In this document: piece after piece, positions 10,600 through 22,454 of the stretch
How positions within the stretch are numbered: the first letter of the stretch is position 1
How the letters are laid out: the number at the start of each line of letters is the position of its first letter
Assembly (NCBI GenBank): GCA_021234155.1
Contig: JAJEKV010000078.1
Coordinates: 1,548,001 to 1,612,000, forward strand
Length of the DNA: 64,000 nt
Reading direction: 5' to 3'
Origin: Isoetes taiwanensis
Lineage: Eukaryota > Streptophyta > Lycopodiopsida > Isoetales > Isoetaceae
The notes under the pieces: model-generated
Databases searched by the model: none
The model's input: only the letters and a program-made list of their open reading frames with translations
What the model was told of the DNA's origin: nothing
Position numbers and translations under genes: made by a program

Positions 10600-11314
10600 T
10601 CACCAATCTTCTAGTTCTAACATTCTTTGTGTTAGGAGACACTCTGGTGTTCTTAATCCAAAAAACATCGAATCTTTTAGCCCTCTTATAAGAAACCCAT
10701 TTTCCACATTGTAATCGATCTCTTCCCTCTTTTTCTTTGCCTTTTGCAGGTTTCTTGGGTGAACACCTAATACCTTTCCAAGATTTCTCTGGCTGATTTT
10801 TTCACTTGTTTCAGAATCTGCACGGTGTGGTACAGATATTGCAAGACAGCTATTCTTGGCTTCTAGGCAGTCATTGCTGGTAGAGAGTTTTATGTCTGCA
10901 TAGAGTCCCAGAGCTCCTAATGACGATGCTCTTGGCTTCCAAATCCTTTAATTCTTCACCTATAAAATTTTCCAATGTTTTATCCCTCAAAAACTCAAGT
11001 AAAATTTCTTTCTTCATGCTATCCTCAAATATTTTGGTCTGTTTATGGAAAGACGTTAGCAAATTAAGGACAATACGACATTTACTGCTTGCACTTCTTG
11101 ATGAACCGAATCCTTCTGCCAATTCTGCAAGCTCCAATTTTTTCTCTCTTCTTCTTTTCCTCTGGCTTCTTTTCTTCAACATTTCTTCTTCCTTGGTTCT
11201 TCTTCGTTTTCTCCTGTCTGAAATGCCAATTTGTGGACAGATTACCTCGTTGACATCCATATCCACAATGGATTGGAGCTTGCAGCAGGGAGCCAAAGAA
11301 CAAGACATAGGCAA
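10600..11314 (-). pseudogene. Frameshifted gene with helix-turn-helix-like segment
   Basis: On the minus strand a 147-codon frame (11314 to 10871) begins MPMSCSLAPC, has a strongly basic stretch around residues 33-58 (RRKRRRTKEEEM, QRKRRREKK) and runs into a stop. A second frame, one base out of register, is open from about 10948 to a TGA at 10600-10602 and contains SQRNLGKVLGVHPRNLQKAK (about 10730-10800), which looks like a helix-turn-helix. Reading straight through would need a frameshift, or a short intron, between 10948 and 10871. A donor-like cag|gttagt lies just beyond the stop near 10555. I do not recognise the family; a transposase-related DNA-binding protein is one possibility, because a similar HPRNL segment ends the frame at 63578-63988. 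It may be a broken gene or a multi-exon gene that I cannot join. Confidence 0.4.
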
Positions 11315-11514
11315 AGAACATGAATTTAAAGAATAGGAATTTAAATTTTAGTTTTGAAATTAGAATTTCCCCCACAAATTGGGACTCAATTCTTAAATAA
11401 TGGCAGTTGAGCAGTGTCATAATTATACTTTCATACCATAAAAGTGGCGGATGCACGACCACATTTTGGGGGACAGGAGGGACAGTTGAATTGGGACACC
11501 ACATCGTGCTTTTA

Positions 11515-11610
11515 CCCATTACTAGACCGATATTGGCTACACTTGAACTCGTTATTATCTTAGGTGTGGCAGTTTAAGCTCCTACCACTAGACCACATCC
11601 CGAGGCTCTT
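11515..11610 (-). mobile_element. tRNA-derived SINE, tRNA-related part
   Basis: On the minus strand the sequence gtggtctagtggtaggagc matches the A box and D-arm region of a plant tRNA-Gly, and about 45 bp on comes cgagttcaagtg, resembling a degenerate B box. The following ccaatatcggtctagtaatggg recurs at 28,865-28,905 as ccaatatcgatctagtatggg. Lack of a foldable acceptor stem and presence of a second copy argue for a SINE and not a tRNA gene. Confidence 0.6.
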
Positions 11611-11874
11611 CACTTTTGTCTATTGATAAAGATATATATGCTTTGATAATGCACTGCTTAGCTTCAATAATGACTTGAGTGTCACGCCATCTATGCTGAA
11701 TTAATCCTGCCTATCCAGCAGTTGCATGCACTATTGGGTACAACATCAGCGGGCTCACTAGGATCTTATCTCTGGGACATCATGGATGCCCGCACTCAGT
11801 TATGTCCTGGGACGATGCATTGAGATACATCATAATGTACCATTGTCATATATCGTTGTATAATCTCTCAGCAT

Positions 11875-12040
11875 ACCTATTACTGCAAAGGTTTTTCCCC
11901 CAAAAATCTTTTGAGTTGGGGACTTTTTTAACCTAGCAGTAATACACTTGTTATATTCCTTGTTTGGATCCCATAGGCCAATTGGTCTCCGCGGATGATA
12001 AAAATCATTCAATTCTTGAAAATGAAGAGATTTCTTCTTT
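11875..12040 (+). mobile_element. LINE 3'-end fragment (tail family, copy 1)
   Basis: Shares with 24,935-25,075 the series tactgcaaaggtt, a short inverted repeat, ttttttaa-cctag-agtaat, ggtcccat or ggatcccat, and attggtctccg-ggatgataaaaa-tc. In the 24.9-kb copy it directly follows a zinc-finger remnant of a LINE reverse transcriptase, so this is taken as the 3' untranslated end of that LINE family. Confidence 0.6.
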
Positions 12041-14529
12041 TTCAAACCGATCAAATGATCCATGCAAAAGCCAAATGAGATGTAATTTTGTTACCATGAA
12101 CTTGGATATTCGAGTGGCATTCACCTCCATTTTTCAACATTAGTCAGTTCGGACCTCAGCATGTTATTCCTGGTATACCTTTGATCCGTTATATTAGCAA
12201 TTCAAATTGCAATTGAAGAGACTCTAAGGCCACAATCAAGTTGGCTTTGCATGTTGACATAAGAAAAGCAATATTCAAATGTTTCATACCTTTGTGCACA
12301 TAAAGATTACCTTGCACTTGAGAATGAAATTTATGCACCAAAGACATTGACATGCACACACCTATAGATAACCTGCGACCAAAAGACAAACAACTTAAAT
12401 GGAGTAACTCGTTCCAAACCTATTTGCAAATTGCTTTTTGTTGATTCACATGAGTACTTTAACATGCATGGTGTTACATAGGCCTGTGACGTCCCCCTCA
12501 TCTATACGACATCCCCTGGGAAGATCCCCTCTTATCGACCTCCATAGTTGCATGAGACCATCCACTATACATTAGTTGTTGGTGCTCAAGAGCTGACGAG
12601 AAAGCAATGAAAGTGTCATTTTTCCATCTTCTCATGGCTGTTCTAGCTGCGAAAGCGTGTAATATAAGCATATAGCAATACATATATATGTATAATGTCA
12701 TAACCAGCACGAAGGGTAGAGCACCATAATCCAAGATAATGACAAAGCAAATTACATCAACATCACATGGTGAAGATGCTACCCAGGCACTGACTCATGG
12801 GGGAATAACTCACGGTCTAGTCCTCCAGATATCAACAGATGGAAGTTATGGCAAGGCATCAATGGCAAGGCTAGTCCACTCCATCTGCCCCTCCTGTGCA
12901 TACTTTGCACACAGATCAAAGAGCATTGTGTCTTGACTATATCCTATCGAATACCTTGTAGTAGGGGCTGTATCTCTCCTTGTCCAATGATGCAGGAATA
13001 GCTGCTCTCTTTTAAGAAGCATCATGTCAGTGCAGACAACTAGAGAGACATGATTGCTCATGCTCGTACTCGACTTAAACTCACCGAGGCAATACATCAC
13101 CTAGGAGGGGTCAAAGCCATACCTTGGCCTCTTGTGGTGGCAAGCTATTAGGTCTAACAAGCCACCATTCTCCTAGTAAACATTGCACACCAAGAAATAA
13201 ACTGCACTCGAACATGTTTTCCCTTATAAGCCAGTCAATCCCCTTTACTCACGATCAGGTGGAGTCCTATGCACAAACCAAATTTAATAGGATTTAATGA
13301 GGTCGTTCACTAGAGTCATCTCTACACATGGCCCTAGGTCTTTACCGCCTTTCCCCAAGCATAAGAGTTGCAAATAGAAAGCACGTATCCTAATCCTCAT
13401 AACATAGAATAGAACATTAGTTCTAACCTAACAATCCTAATGATACATAAAACATATGATTAGGGTTCATTGGTCAGTCTCATTTTATGGTTAGAGTTCT
13501 TAAGTTTAGAAAGGCATCTATCTAAGGTTAGAATTAGACAACAATCTATTACATCAATTAAGCCTAGAAATCTTCTAGAATTGCTGCCCACCTGAACCTT
13601 GACTTGCACCCAAATCTTGGAATGCTTCCATGATCCCAAAGAGCCTTGAGGAGTGATGCATCGGAATAGCACCTTGATGTCACAAGCTTGGCATCTGCTG
13701 TGAGGTCTCCTTCTACTTAGTGCTGCCTTGTTCCGACCCTTTGAGCTTCTTCTCCAAGAATAGCTACTAGATCCCAAAAAGGTGATTTTTGGGTTCTTAT
13801 GCTATAGATATCCTCAAAAGTAAGGTGGTCATGCCCTATGGTTAGGCCATTTGATCCAATGGGGAGCCTCACATGCAACATGGGTTCCAATGGTTAGGTC
13901 ATAAATACTATAATAATGTATTTATAGGGGTCAATACCTTATAGATGCCCGTCTGAATCATAACCTCTGTTACCTTACGGACACTCGCCTGAAAGCCTTT
14001 AAGTGTAAGAATCACGTACAATCTCTGTTGCCTTACAGACACCTGTCTGAAAGTGCAGTCGCATAGGTCTCCTCTCCACCATTTTTTTTTTTGAAGTGAG
14101 TCCTAGCTTACAAACACCATCTGAAAGCCTTTAGCACGCAAATATCTGAATCCAAAGTGATTGGAAAGTATCAAACCCTTTGAAACTTGCCTAAAACAAT
14201 AGAATTCTTAGACCCTTAAAATCAGACTATGCTTTTGCTATTTTTCCTTTCAGATCTTGGCCAAATAAGTGCAAGTCATATACTCCTGAAGTTATTGCAG
14301 ATAGTAAATGTGGATTTAGTTTTGGAATTATAATGCAAGAGCAATTCACAGACTTGCTTTTGTAAGAGCATTGGAACTTTGAGCCGCATACATGGAAGTA
14401 GTCCAACCCTATCTAACAATTGTATGGTTTGTGAGTCTAATTGGTGTAAGGTTTGTAATGCCTTTCTAGAAATGTAATATGAATGGGGTAAAACAAAATA
14501 AGTCCTGAATTGATTCTTGACATTCTTAA
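12041..14529. other. Possible 3' part or LTR of the Ty3/gypsy element; otherwise no gene
   Basis: This lies downstream (minus strand) of the integrase remnant. The sequence tgtgacgtccccc at 12,486 resembles a retroelement boundary in composition, but I find no matching second copy in the window, so no LTR is claimed. At 13,930-14,125 a short motif (cttacggacactcgcctgaaag and variants) recurs four times. No other coding domain is recognised. Confidence 0.3.
13930..14125 (+). repeat. Four spaced copies of a ~24-bp motif
   Basis: Variants of ccttacagacacctgtctgaaag occur near 13,940, 13,972, 14,031 and 14,108, separated by unequal spacers. Copies 2 and 3 are also followed or preceded by ctctgttaccttac-type sequence, indicating local duplication. 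Confidence 0.6.
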
Positions 14530-14539
14530 TTTAGTCTTG

Positions 14540-16950
14540 TTCCCATTTTCTCTCATTCATAAGATATCTTGATCCATTCTAGAGGTATCACAAATTTTCT
14601 TTGTAATAAGAGTTTTGTGCGTAGACTCAGCAATATTGTCTTTTAATGTGCGATCTTTAGCCCACTTAGTACTATAATCTGTTAAAACCAGGATATGCTC
14701 GTGTTCGATGCAGTAGGTGGAGAAATTGGACCTATAAAATCCATGCCCCAATTTTCAAATGGGCCAAGGGGCATTATTAGATTTAACGGCATATAATTTC
14801 TTTGACTAGATTTCCCTAATCCTTGACAAACATCACATGTTTTAGAAGCTAAAGAGTTTTCGAATATTATAGGCCACCAAAATCCAGCTTGTATATCTGT
14901 CTTACTGTTAACTCTGTAGAGAAATGTCTGACACTTATTTCTTGATGCACTTCATTGATTAGGTATCATGTGGTTAAACACATTGGCAAAGAACATAATC
15001 TTTTCCATTGTTATACAACTGGCCAGAAATTAAAGTATAAGGTGAAATTATTTTGAAAATTCCATTTTTATACAATATCCATGTCTTTTGGAAATTCTTC
15101 TGATGTCAGATACTCTCTGCAATGCATTTGTATCATGGAGGGATGGCATTATTTTGCATCCAGTAGATCATCCTGGATTCCAATGGGTGGGTCTCCATTC
15201 GATAATCTAGATAGATGATCTAGAATAATGTGTGCAGATCCTGACTTAAGTACTATTTTGAAATTGAATTCTTGTAAAATAAGGAGCCACCTTGTTATTC
15301 AATAGTTAAAACATTTATTTAGTTGCTTACTTGCATAATGAATGGGCTGATCATGATTAGAGTCTTGCTGCTGAGAGAGCATTACACCTACTGCAGTCTT
15401 AGATGTATCATTATGCACATGGAACTCTTTTTCCAGTCAGGTGCAATTAGTATAGGCGCAGTAGCCAGAAGAGTCTTTAACTTGTTGAATGCATCATCAC
15501 ATTCTTTTATCCACTGAGAATCGAATTCGCCACTAGTAAGTCTATACAATAAAGTTGGAATCTCAGTAGTCCCATTCATACAGAAATCTTTTTTTAATTG
15601 AGTTACATTACTGGGAGGAGGCATTTCAAGTATGACCTTGACTTTGTCTGGATCTGTAAGCATGCTTTCTCTACAAACAATATGTCTCAAAAGCATTCCA
15701 TGATCAACTAAGAAAATACATTTGAGAGGATTTAATGATACACCATAGTTACGCCATTTTTCAAAACATTTTCATAACATGTAAGTGATCAGACCAGCTA
15801 CTAAATACTGTAAAGTCATCTAGAATACTTCCATGAAATTGCCTATGTACCCTTTAAATATTTGGAACATGGCTCTTTGAAAGACAATCGGTGCATTGGT
15901 AAGCCCGAAGGGGCATTACTCTAGCAAATGTATGAAACTATGTAATGAAAGTATTCTTCATTTGATCATCGGGATGAACTCTAATCTAGTTGTACCCGTT
16001 GAAACCATCCATAAATGAGTAACATTCATGTCCGGATACATTCTAAAGCACTTGATCAATAAGAGATAATAGAAAATGGTCCTTTTCCATGACTTCATTA
16101 AGTTTATAGAAGTCTACGTAAACTCGTAGCTTCCAATTTTTCTTTACTATGGGAGATATCCATTCACCATCATTTACTTCAAATATAAATCCAACTTATG
16201 GCAAGCTTTTAGTTTTAGTTTTAACATTAAGTGCATAATTGGGATTCATTCTATAATACCTTTGGTAAACAGGATTAGCATTGGGCACTAAAGGCATTCT
16301 CATTTAAGGAATTTATAGATCTATTCTACGCAAATCCATATAACTCCAAGCAAAAATATTCCTAAATTCTTGTAGCGCAATCGCTTGAAGGAATAGATAA
16401 GATAAGATAAGATGAATTTTTACGTCCACGGGAACCCACACCTACTCGTATAAGTTTTTCTTCTTGATTGTTTCCGAAATTAATTTCTTGAAATTCGAGT
16501 GTGTCTAAAAAAGAAATTACAGATCATTCTCCATAGCATGAGCAGGTCTAGGCTGCAAATTAGATTGTCCATTTTGTATTTTAGAAAAGTGCTTTATTAT
16601 ACACAATATTTGCCTCAACTATAAAGCAATCTTGGATATCTATTTCTGCATATATCTTATAGAAATCCTATTCTTCTTCGTATCCATCATAAATACCACC
16701 TTCTTCCCTCTTCATCAAAGAATATATGTTCATATTGTAAAATTGTTCTTGCATTAGTTGATAAATCGATCTTAGTAATAAAGCCCTGTTTTGACAAAGT
16801 CAAAGTATTTGAAGATCAATCATGAACTACTTTAGCGGCCCTTAACCAAGATCTACCCAATAATAATTGGTACTCTATGCACTTGGAGTGAGTATCTAGA
16901 ACCACAAAGTCTTGCTGAAATCGCATTTTACCAAATTTCAAGAAATACAT
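14540..16950 (-). mobile_element. Decayed Ty3/gypsy LTR retrotransposon, pol region
   Basis: Minus-strand fragments follow gypsy gene order. Near 16,820-16,890 a retropepsin-type stretch reads LLGRSWLRAAKV. RT follows: an FREFRNIFAWSYMDLRRIDL segment near 16,310-16,385 and RVYVDFYKLNEVMEKDHFLL near 16,090-16,130. The RT/RNase H junction at 15,388-15,696 has DPDKVKVILEMPPPSNVTQL and LLATAPILIAPDW. An RNase H end near 15,190-15,300 reads SGSAHIILDHLSRLSNGDPP. Integrase near 14,725-14,820 reads CQGLGKSSQRNY and ENWGMDFIGPI, then a LVLTDYSTKWAKDRTLKDN piece. Domain order protease-RT-RNase H-integrase identifies Ty3/gypsy, not copia. Multiple stops and frameshifts make it non-functional. LTRs and gag were not identified. 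Confidence 0.88.
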
Positions 16951-16990
16951 TTCTTAAAATACCAAGAGGTTCTACCTTTCGAATATCACA

Positions 16991-18928
16991 AAAAATGGTT
17001 CGTCGCGCAAAACGTATAATTATACGGCCATTTTGCTATGGTTTTTATATGATTGTGGTGTTGTATTCCTACGAGCATATGCTAGTAATAGTTATAGAGC
17101 GCACTTTGTATTTCTAGTTAGTTTGCCCTCCTAACCTTTGGTTTGGACATGCACACCTATGCCCATGCATGCATAGCACCTTTTCTGCCAGTCAATGCAT
17201 GCATACGCCCCTTCTCACCTGATCAATGCAGATCGATCTACACTGTAGATACAGATTCTCATGAGAGGGTGAGCGATATATATTCGGTCCTTTCGTGTTT
17301 CTTCTTATTTAACATTCTTCTCACAGAGTATAGTAGCATTGGGCAAACATCTTTCCTGTTATCCATCTGTGTATTGGTTTGGCCTCCTTACTTTTGATCT
17401 CCATATTCCCGCCTTATTAGATCCAAGCCCGTCCCCTTCCTCAGATTCATGAGATATATTGGCCCTTTTTCCTTCTCCAACAATCCCCCATTTGGCTTTG
17501 TCGGGGATTCTCTTAAAATGGCTTCTCTCCATTTCCCCTTTGAAGGTGAGTTTTGTTGCTTATCATGCGGTAGATGCAAGCTTTTTCAAGGGGATGTTGC
17601 ATTTTCTCCGTAGTTTTAATCTAGGCACAAGCTTCTGTAGACAAATATTCAAAGTTCTTTTGATTACCTTCATAAAGATATCTTCATAAAAGTTAGTTTT
17701 TGGGATTATGCATGTTGGTATTTCTTGTCAAAAACATTACCTTTTGATTATGCATCTTTAGGATTTTTAGTATTATTGCGTGTGAATCACCTATGGTGTT
17801 GAATAATTATGTGAATGGTCTGCTTTTGTATATTTGCTTGACTATAGTATATTATAGTATATATATGCTTCGAGAATCGTATGCAAGCTCATAGATCTTA
17901 AACTTTCTCCGCGGTAATTTCCATGCATTTCTTTTTGCTTTACTTCTTAAAGTTGATTCTTCGATCTTTAGTTATTTCCATCTTAATGAAGTTTTATTAT
18001 GTCATCTTATGAAGTTTCATTATGAATTTAAATCCAGCTTAGAGATCAAGTTTTTCCTTTTTCCTCCTAATTTCATTGCGTCGGTCACACTTTAATTTAA
18101 ATTATCCATTGAGATCTTGGCTCATAGTTTACAGTTTTAAGCCTATCTCTGCAAACTCACAATGCTCATTCTTAAACAATTCTTCATTCTCTTTTCATTA
18201 TATGCGGACGACAGAGGCTGGAATCGCTTAGTAGAAAGCTTATTAGCAAGCTTCTAGTGCAGATGCGGAATCGATTCTTCTCCAGTGGACTGGTATTCAA
18301 GCTATACCTGTATTCAAGCAAATCGAATCATATACATGTATTCTCCAAGCCATACCTGTGTTCAAGCTAATCGAATCATGCTCCAAGGCATACCTGTATT
18401 CTCCAGTGAGATACTTATAGCCAGATGTTTTCAATTTGGTTCACAGACACAGATCCATCGAATGCAAACTGCCACCACTATTTTCTCCGACGAACCTGCA
18501 TTCAACATCCAGACCTCATCCATTGCTCTGGGGATCGCATTCGATAGGAGACAAAATTCTGGAGGCATACCTACCAAATTGACTAGGAATTCAGCTTCAT
18601 ACCCCACGGATCTGACGAACTCCTTCTTTCTTTTTTTCTCTCTTTCCAGCTTATCACACAGAGGAAAGCCATGCTTTGGAGACTTACCTTTCCCTGGAAA
18701 CTTAGCGAGAAGCAGGCTCTCGTCCCCAGGATCCAGCGACCCCCTTCTTCTTCCCTCTTATCTGAGATTTTTTGGCAGGTGCAGATCTGGCAGACAGTTA
18801 AGGGCAGACATGTAGGGCCAGCAACGACCCTGCCCAGAGATTGTTGCTGAGGCGGGCCGCGGGAGGATCCGGTCACTGGTCGGACCAGGGCGCCCTCCAT
18901 TTCTCTGTTTGTGGCGGCTTTAGGGCAA
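16991..18928. other. Intergenic DNA, no gene recognised
   Basis: A 176-codon frame at 18,285-18,815 runs through a short tandem duplication and has no recognisable domain; I treat it as unlikely to be coding. A GC-richer patch lies at about 18,640-18,900. Confidence 0.4.
18293..18415 (+). repeat. Short imperfect tandem duplication
   Basis: Variants of cctgtattcaagcaaatcg plus aatcat and ctccaag-catacctgt occur three times (near 18,308, 18,356 and 18,390). Confidence 0.6.
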
Positions 18929-18975
18929 TTTTTTTGCCTTGTTGGTCTCCGTGGACGATAAAATCATATTCTATT
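18929..18975 (+). mobile_element. LINE 3'-end fragment (tail family, copy 2)
   Basis: The sequence ttggtctccgtggacgataa followed by aatcatattctattcc matches the extreme 3' end shared by the copies at 11,875-12,040 and 24,935-25,075. Confidence 0.5.
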
Positions 18976-21249
18976 CCGTAGGGGGCAACCCTCTTGTTGG
19001 AGGGTAGTGACGTATAGAAGGTTTTGATTTATTTTAAGTATAATATGCCATAGAAAATTCTGTATAAGTGGTTGTGATTGATTGTGCTTTTTTAGGGTTT
19101 TGTGAGACTCAGTGACACTTAGATGGCCAAGATTCGTTTGGGATGTATGACGGTAGAGATTGTTTGGGATGACAGAGGCATCGGCGAGGGCGGCAGCAGC
19201 GGGCAGCAGCAGGGGCGTCTGTAATATTTTTTTTAGCAAGCTTGCCTAACCCAAGGTGACAGATTTGTTGCGATTCTAGCTATGCCACGTGTCATGCCAC
19301 ATCAGCTTTTTTCCATCTTAACCGTTAGATCTTCTAATTTAAATCGACGGCTAGGAAAAATAGAAAACTTAGGTAATACATCCTCTCGCCAAATTCATCC
19401 TTTTGCCTATAGATCTGGCATGTTTTTAGTTCCGCCATAGTTAATTCGGCCACATCCACTATAAATTAGCCTCTATTCTTTGATTTTGATTCCTTTTTGC
19501 TTGAAAATTAAGGGTGCTTTCTTTTGGTTGTTCAACGACACTAAGGCGTGTATGGGACTCCAACAGGACTTCCGCTCAGAAAAATGTAGGTTTGAAAATG
19601 TCATTTTTAGCAATGCATTGTGTATTTGTTTGTACTCTGATCTCTTGCTGTCAATGAACAAAATATCTTCCAGGGATGCATATTCTTATCAGATATTTTA
19701 ATTTTCACATTCCTCTTTCTTGTTCTCTTCAGCCTTCAAATTCTATAAAAAATAGCAGCACAATTCATTTCCTTCAATTCTTTAGCTAAATGTGCATATA
19801 CATATATGCTATACTTCAGTTATGATGTAAAGCAGGACATAATATTTCGATTTGTTGGCTCTTGTGTCGTGAAAAGATAAAAGACTACTTGATCTTTAAT
19901 GCTGTCAGAAGTATGAGGCTATGGACTCTCAAAGAGAGCTCTATAAATAAGAAGAGAATGCCATCAAGAATGCTTCTACAGTGTATAGGACATTCTATCC
20001 TCCTAATTTGTTTAACACTGATTTTATTTAAGTAGCTTGTGAGCACATTTTGTATTTGTTACTTGTCTGGCTGGAGGACTGGGATGTGTGCAATATCATG
20101 TCAAAAATATTATTACAACTTTGGTACAAACTTCAAGTTTTCTTAGCAACTGTCTTAGTAGCAAAAGCAATTCTTTCAAATTGTACAATGATTAATTACT
20201 TTCTCAGCCAGCATGCCATCTTTGCAAGCACACCTGCATTAATATTATTGCCTTTGATATGCTTTTTTATTTGTTCTCTTAACTTTCCATTTTCTCATGT
20301 TTACTTGAAATTTATATTATAGTAAACTTAAGCTTCAAGTATTTTCTAAGTATTTCAGCTGCTTTACATAAATTTCAATCTACTTATTTTGCAAGGATCT
20401 TTCTGGACTAAGGTCTCAAAGGATGCATCAATGAAAAGATCATTGAATCAAGACATCTGATCCGTCGTAAGCACATCACTTTTGTATGAGATATGCCTCA
20501 TGCAATAAACTGCCCATGAGACTTTAGATGCCCATTGGGATTATGATTATCCTATGTGAGGTTACCTTTTTGGCAATAGGTTATGGGCTTCCAGAGGACT
20601 TTGAACAAGTATTCTAGATGAGTATATATCGCTTCTTCGTGCACACGAAAAACCCAATTTGTGCCAGAAGAGTGGATCATCCTATGGTTCCTAGTGGGTT
20701 TATATTGTGGATGGCAGATGCACCTAACCGTGTTCAGTTTTAGTTTATACGGATCCCATGACTTGCCTTGCTTTCTGGACATAGAAGTCGACAGGTATGA
20801 CTGTGTTAGTCTGTCTTTACATGTCTATGTACTCATGGAGTAGATTTTGCATCATCTTATATGCAGCAGTTTGCAGGGAAGACCACAGCGTGTTCAAATA
20901 TCTATTCATAGCAGGATGTGCAATATTTCTTCAAAAGGGAAAGTTTTTAGCTTTGCTAAATCTCACTCCCTCAGTTCTTTCCCTTTTAGTTCTCCACTTG
21001 TTGCCGGCAGTATCTTAGCATATGTTTTTCATGAGTTTTTTTCTATCAATCTTTATCCAACTCAAGCAATTTTTTATCCACATGACTTAACAAGCTTATA
21101 TCTTGTGAGGGAACTGGTTTCAGTGGACTCAATGCTGGGTTTGCAACTTGGTGTGGTGAGTTACAACTTTGTATCAATATGCTTGGAATACTTTTTACGA
21201 ACTAATTTTTATTTTAAATCTACCTTTTGCTAATTTGCACCATTTGAGC
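18976..21249. other. Intergenic DNA, no gene recognised
   Basis: A G-box (CACGTG, 19,286-19,291) is followed by a gttagatcttctaattt stretch. Between 19,450 and 21,240 there are only short open frames without domains. Confidence 0.5.
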
Positions 21250-21254
21250 TAATG

Positions 21255-21835
21255 TCCTGTTTGATCAGACGCAATGAATGTGTTTACACGGACCAATATG
21301 GGATGTGCAAAAGCACAGTGAAACTTTCAATGCAAATCATGAAGATGGATACGAGCCAAATACACATATGCTACTGCTTTGAATTTCTGGCTCTGTTGTC
21401 AAATTTTAGAATGGAGGAAGCATATTCATGCTCATCTCACTAAGGCCATATTAGATATAGATGTGTTTGTAGGGAGCATTATCATGGATGTGTGTGCAAA
21501 ATGTGGAAATACCAATGATGCTTGTTGAGTTACCCATGCATGATACTGTCTTGTGGAATGTCATGATATTTGCTTATGCCAAAGTTATGAGCACAGAATC
21601 CATGAAAGTATTTTGTCAAATGAGGTTACATATCTAGCTGTCTTAGATGCATCTTATCATGATGTTTCTGTAGCTTGTGGCAATGTCATCCATGTCCACA
21701 TCCTCAAGTATAAACTTGACTCTGATATCTTTGTTACTCCTCTCATTTACATGTACTTTAAATGTGGAAGTACTATAAGTGCATATGAATTTTTTAACAT
21801 GATGCATGCACTGAACACTGGATTACAATGATTTT
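21255..21835 (+). pseudogene. Broken PPR-protein gene fragment
   Basis: Translation in shifting frames gives PPR-like pieces in correct order: KLSMQIMKMD near 21,320; then HIHAHLTKAILDIDVFVGSI and DVCAKCGNTNDA (21,425-21,525); TVLWNVMIFAYAK near 21,550; then NEVTYLAVLDASYHD and HVHILKYKLDSDIFVTPLIY with MYFKCGSTISAYEFFNMM (21,615-21,800). These match the P, L and S motif rhythm of plant PLS-class PPR proteins. An in-frame stop after NDAC and frame changes near 21,525 and 21,600 break it. It covers less than two PLS triplets, so it is a remnant, not a gene. The intact PPR frame at 51,958 is of the same broad type but is not an obvious direct parent. Confidence 0.8.
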
Positions 21836-22042
21836 GTACAATAACGGTAGTCAATTCACATTTTGATCTACATATCTTAGAATCATTGGCTGCTGATGTG
21901 TTGCAGAACCAAGACTTCTATATGAAAATACAACCTTCTGTATCTCTAATGTGGCTATCAAGTCAAAAGAGGAGAGCCTGCAAAATTTTCAAGGTCCCTC
22001 ATTCAGATCTATTTAATCCTATTAGTGTTTAAGCATGAATAT

Positions 22043-22454
22043 CTAACCATTTAGCCAATCCCGCAAAGTTCCATTTGATATGTACTCATACACCAACATT
22101 TGATCCTTTTCTTCACAACAAAATCCAAGGGGGTGAACTAGATTCTTGTGGTGCACACGGGATAGCAACTCTATTTCTATTTTGAATTCTGGTAGACCCT
22201 GTAGACTCCCTGCTTCAGCTTTCTTGATTGCAACCACTTCTCCAGTTACTAATGTTTCTAAATACACCTACAAGACAACAAATTAAGGATATCCAATAGG
22301 AGATAACTCATGAGAGCTATTCTAGCATTTACTACCTTTCCATAGCCTCCATGACCTATTTTCTTGCTTCCACTGAAGTTGTCTGTTGCCTTCTTAAGTT
22401 CAGCAGATATGAAGAATCTGGCCCCTTTTAACTGTGGACTGCTAGCACTTTAAC
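22043..22454 (-). pseudogene. Receptor-like kinase fragment, two exons
   Basis: On the minus strand, exon 1 (about 22,454-22,336) reads PQLKGARFFISAELKKATDN, then FSGSKKIGHGGYGK, the juxtamembrane entry and glycine-rich loop of a plant receptor-like kinase. A donor G|GTAGTA at 22,335 and an acceptor ttgtag|GTG at 22,268 bound a 68-bp intron. Exon 2 (22,267-22,043) continues [20 protein letters not shown] with the ATP-binding lysine of VAIKK, and ends [18 protein letters not shown] followed by a stop. By family this is an LRR-type kinase. The catalytic HRD and DFG motifs are absent, and exon 1 is preceded in frame by a stop, so only the N-lobe is present: a captured or leftover fragment rather than a working kinase. 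Confidence 0.82.

Noticed and set aside
11515-11610. A tRNA-Gly gene
   Set aside because: The A-box half is good but the anticodon arm and acceptor stem cannot be formed, and a related partial copy exists at 28.9 kb, so a SINE fits better.
12480-14530. An LTR starting at tgtgacgtccccc
   Set aside because: No second copy was found on the other side of the gypsy pol remnant in this window.
18285-18815. 176-codon open frame
   Set aside because: Runs through a short tandem duplication and has no domain, signal or compositional support for coding.
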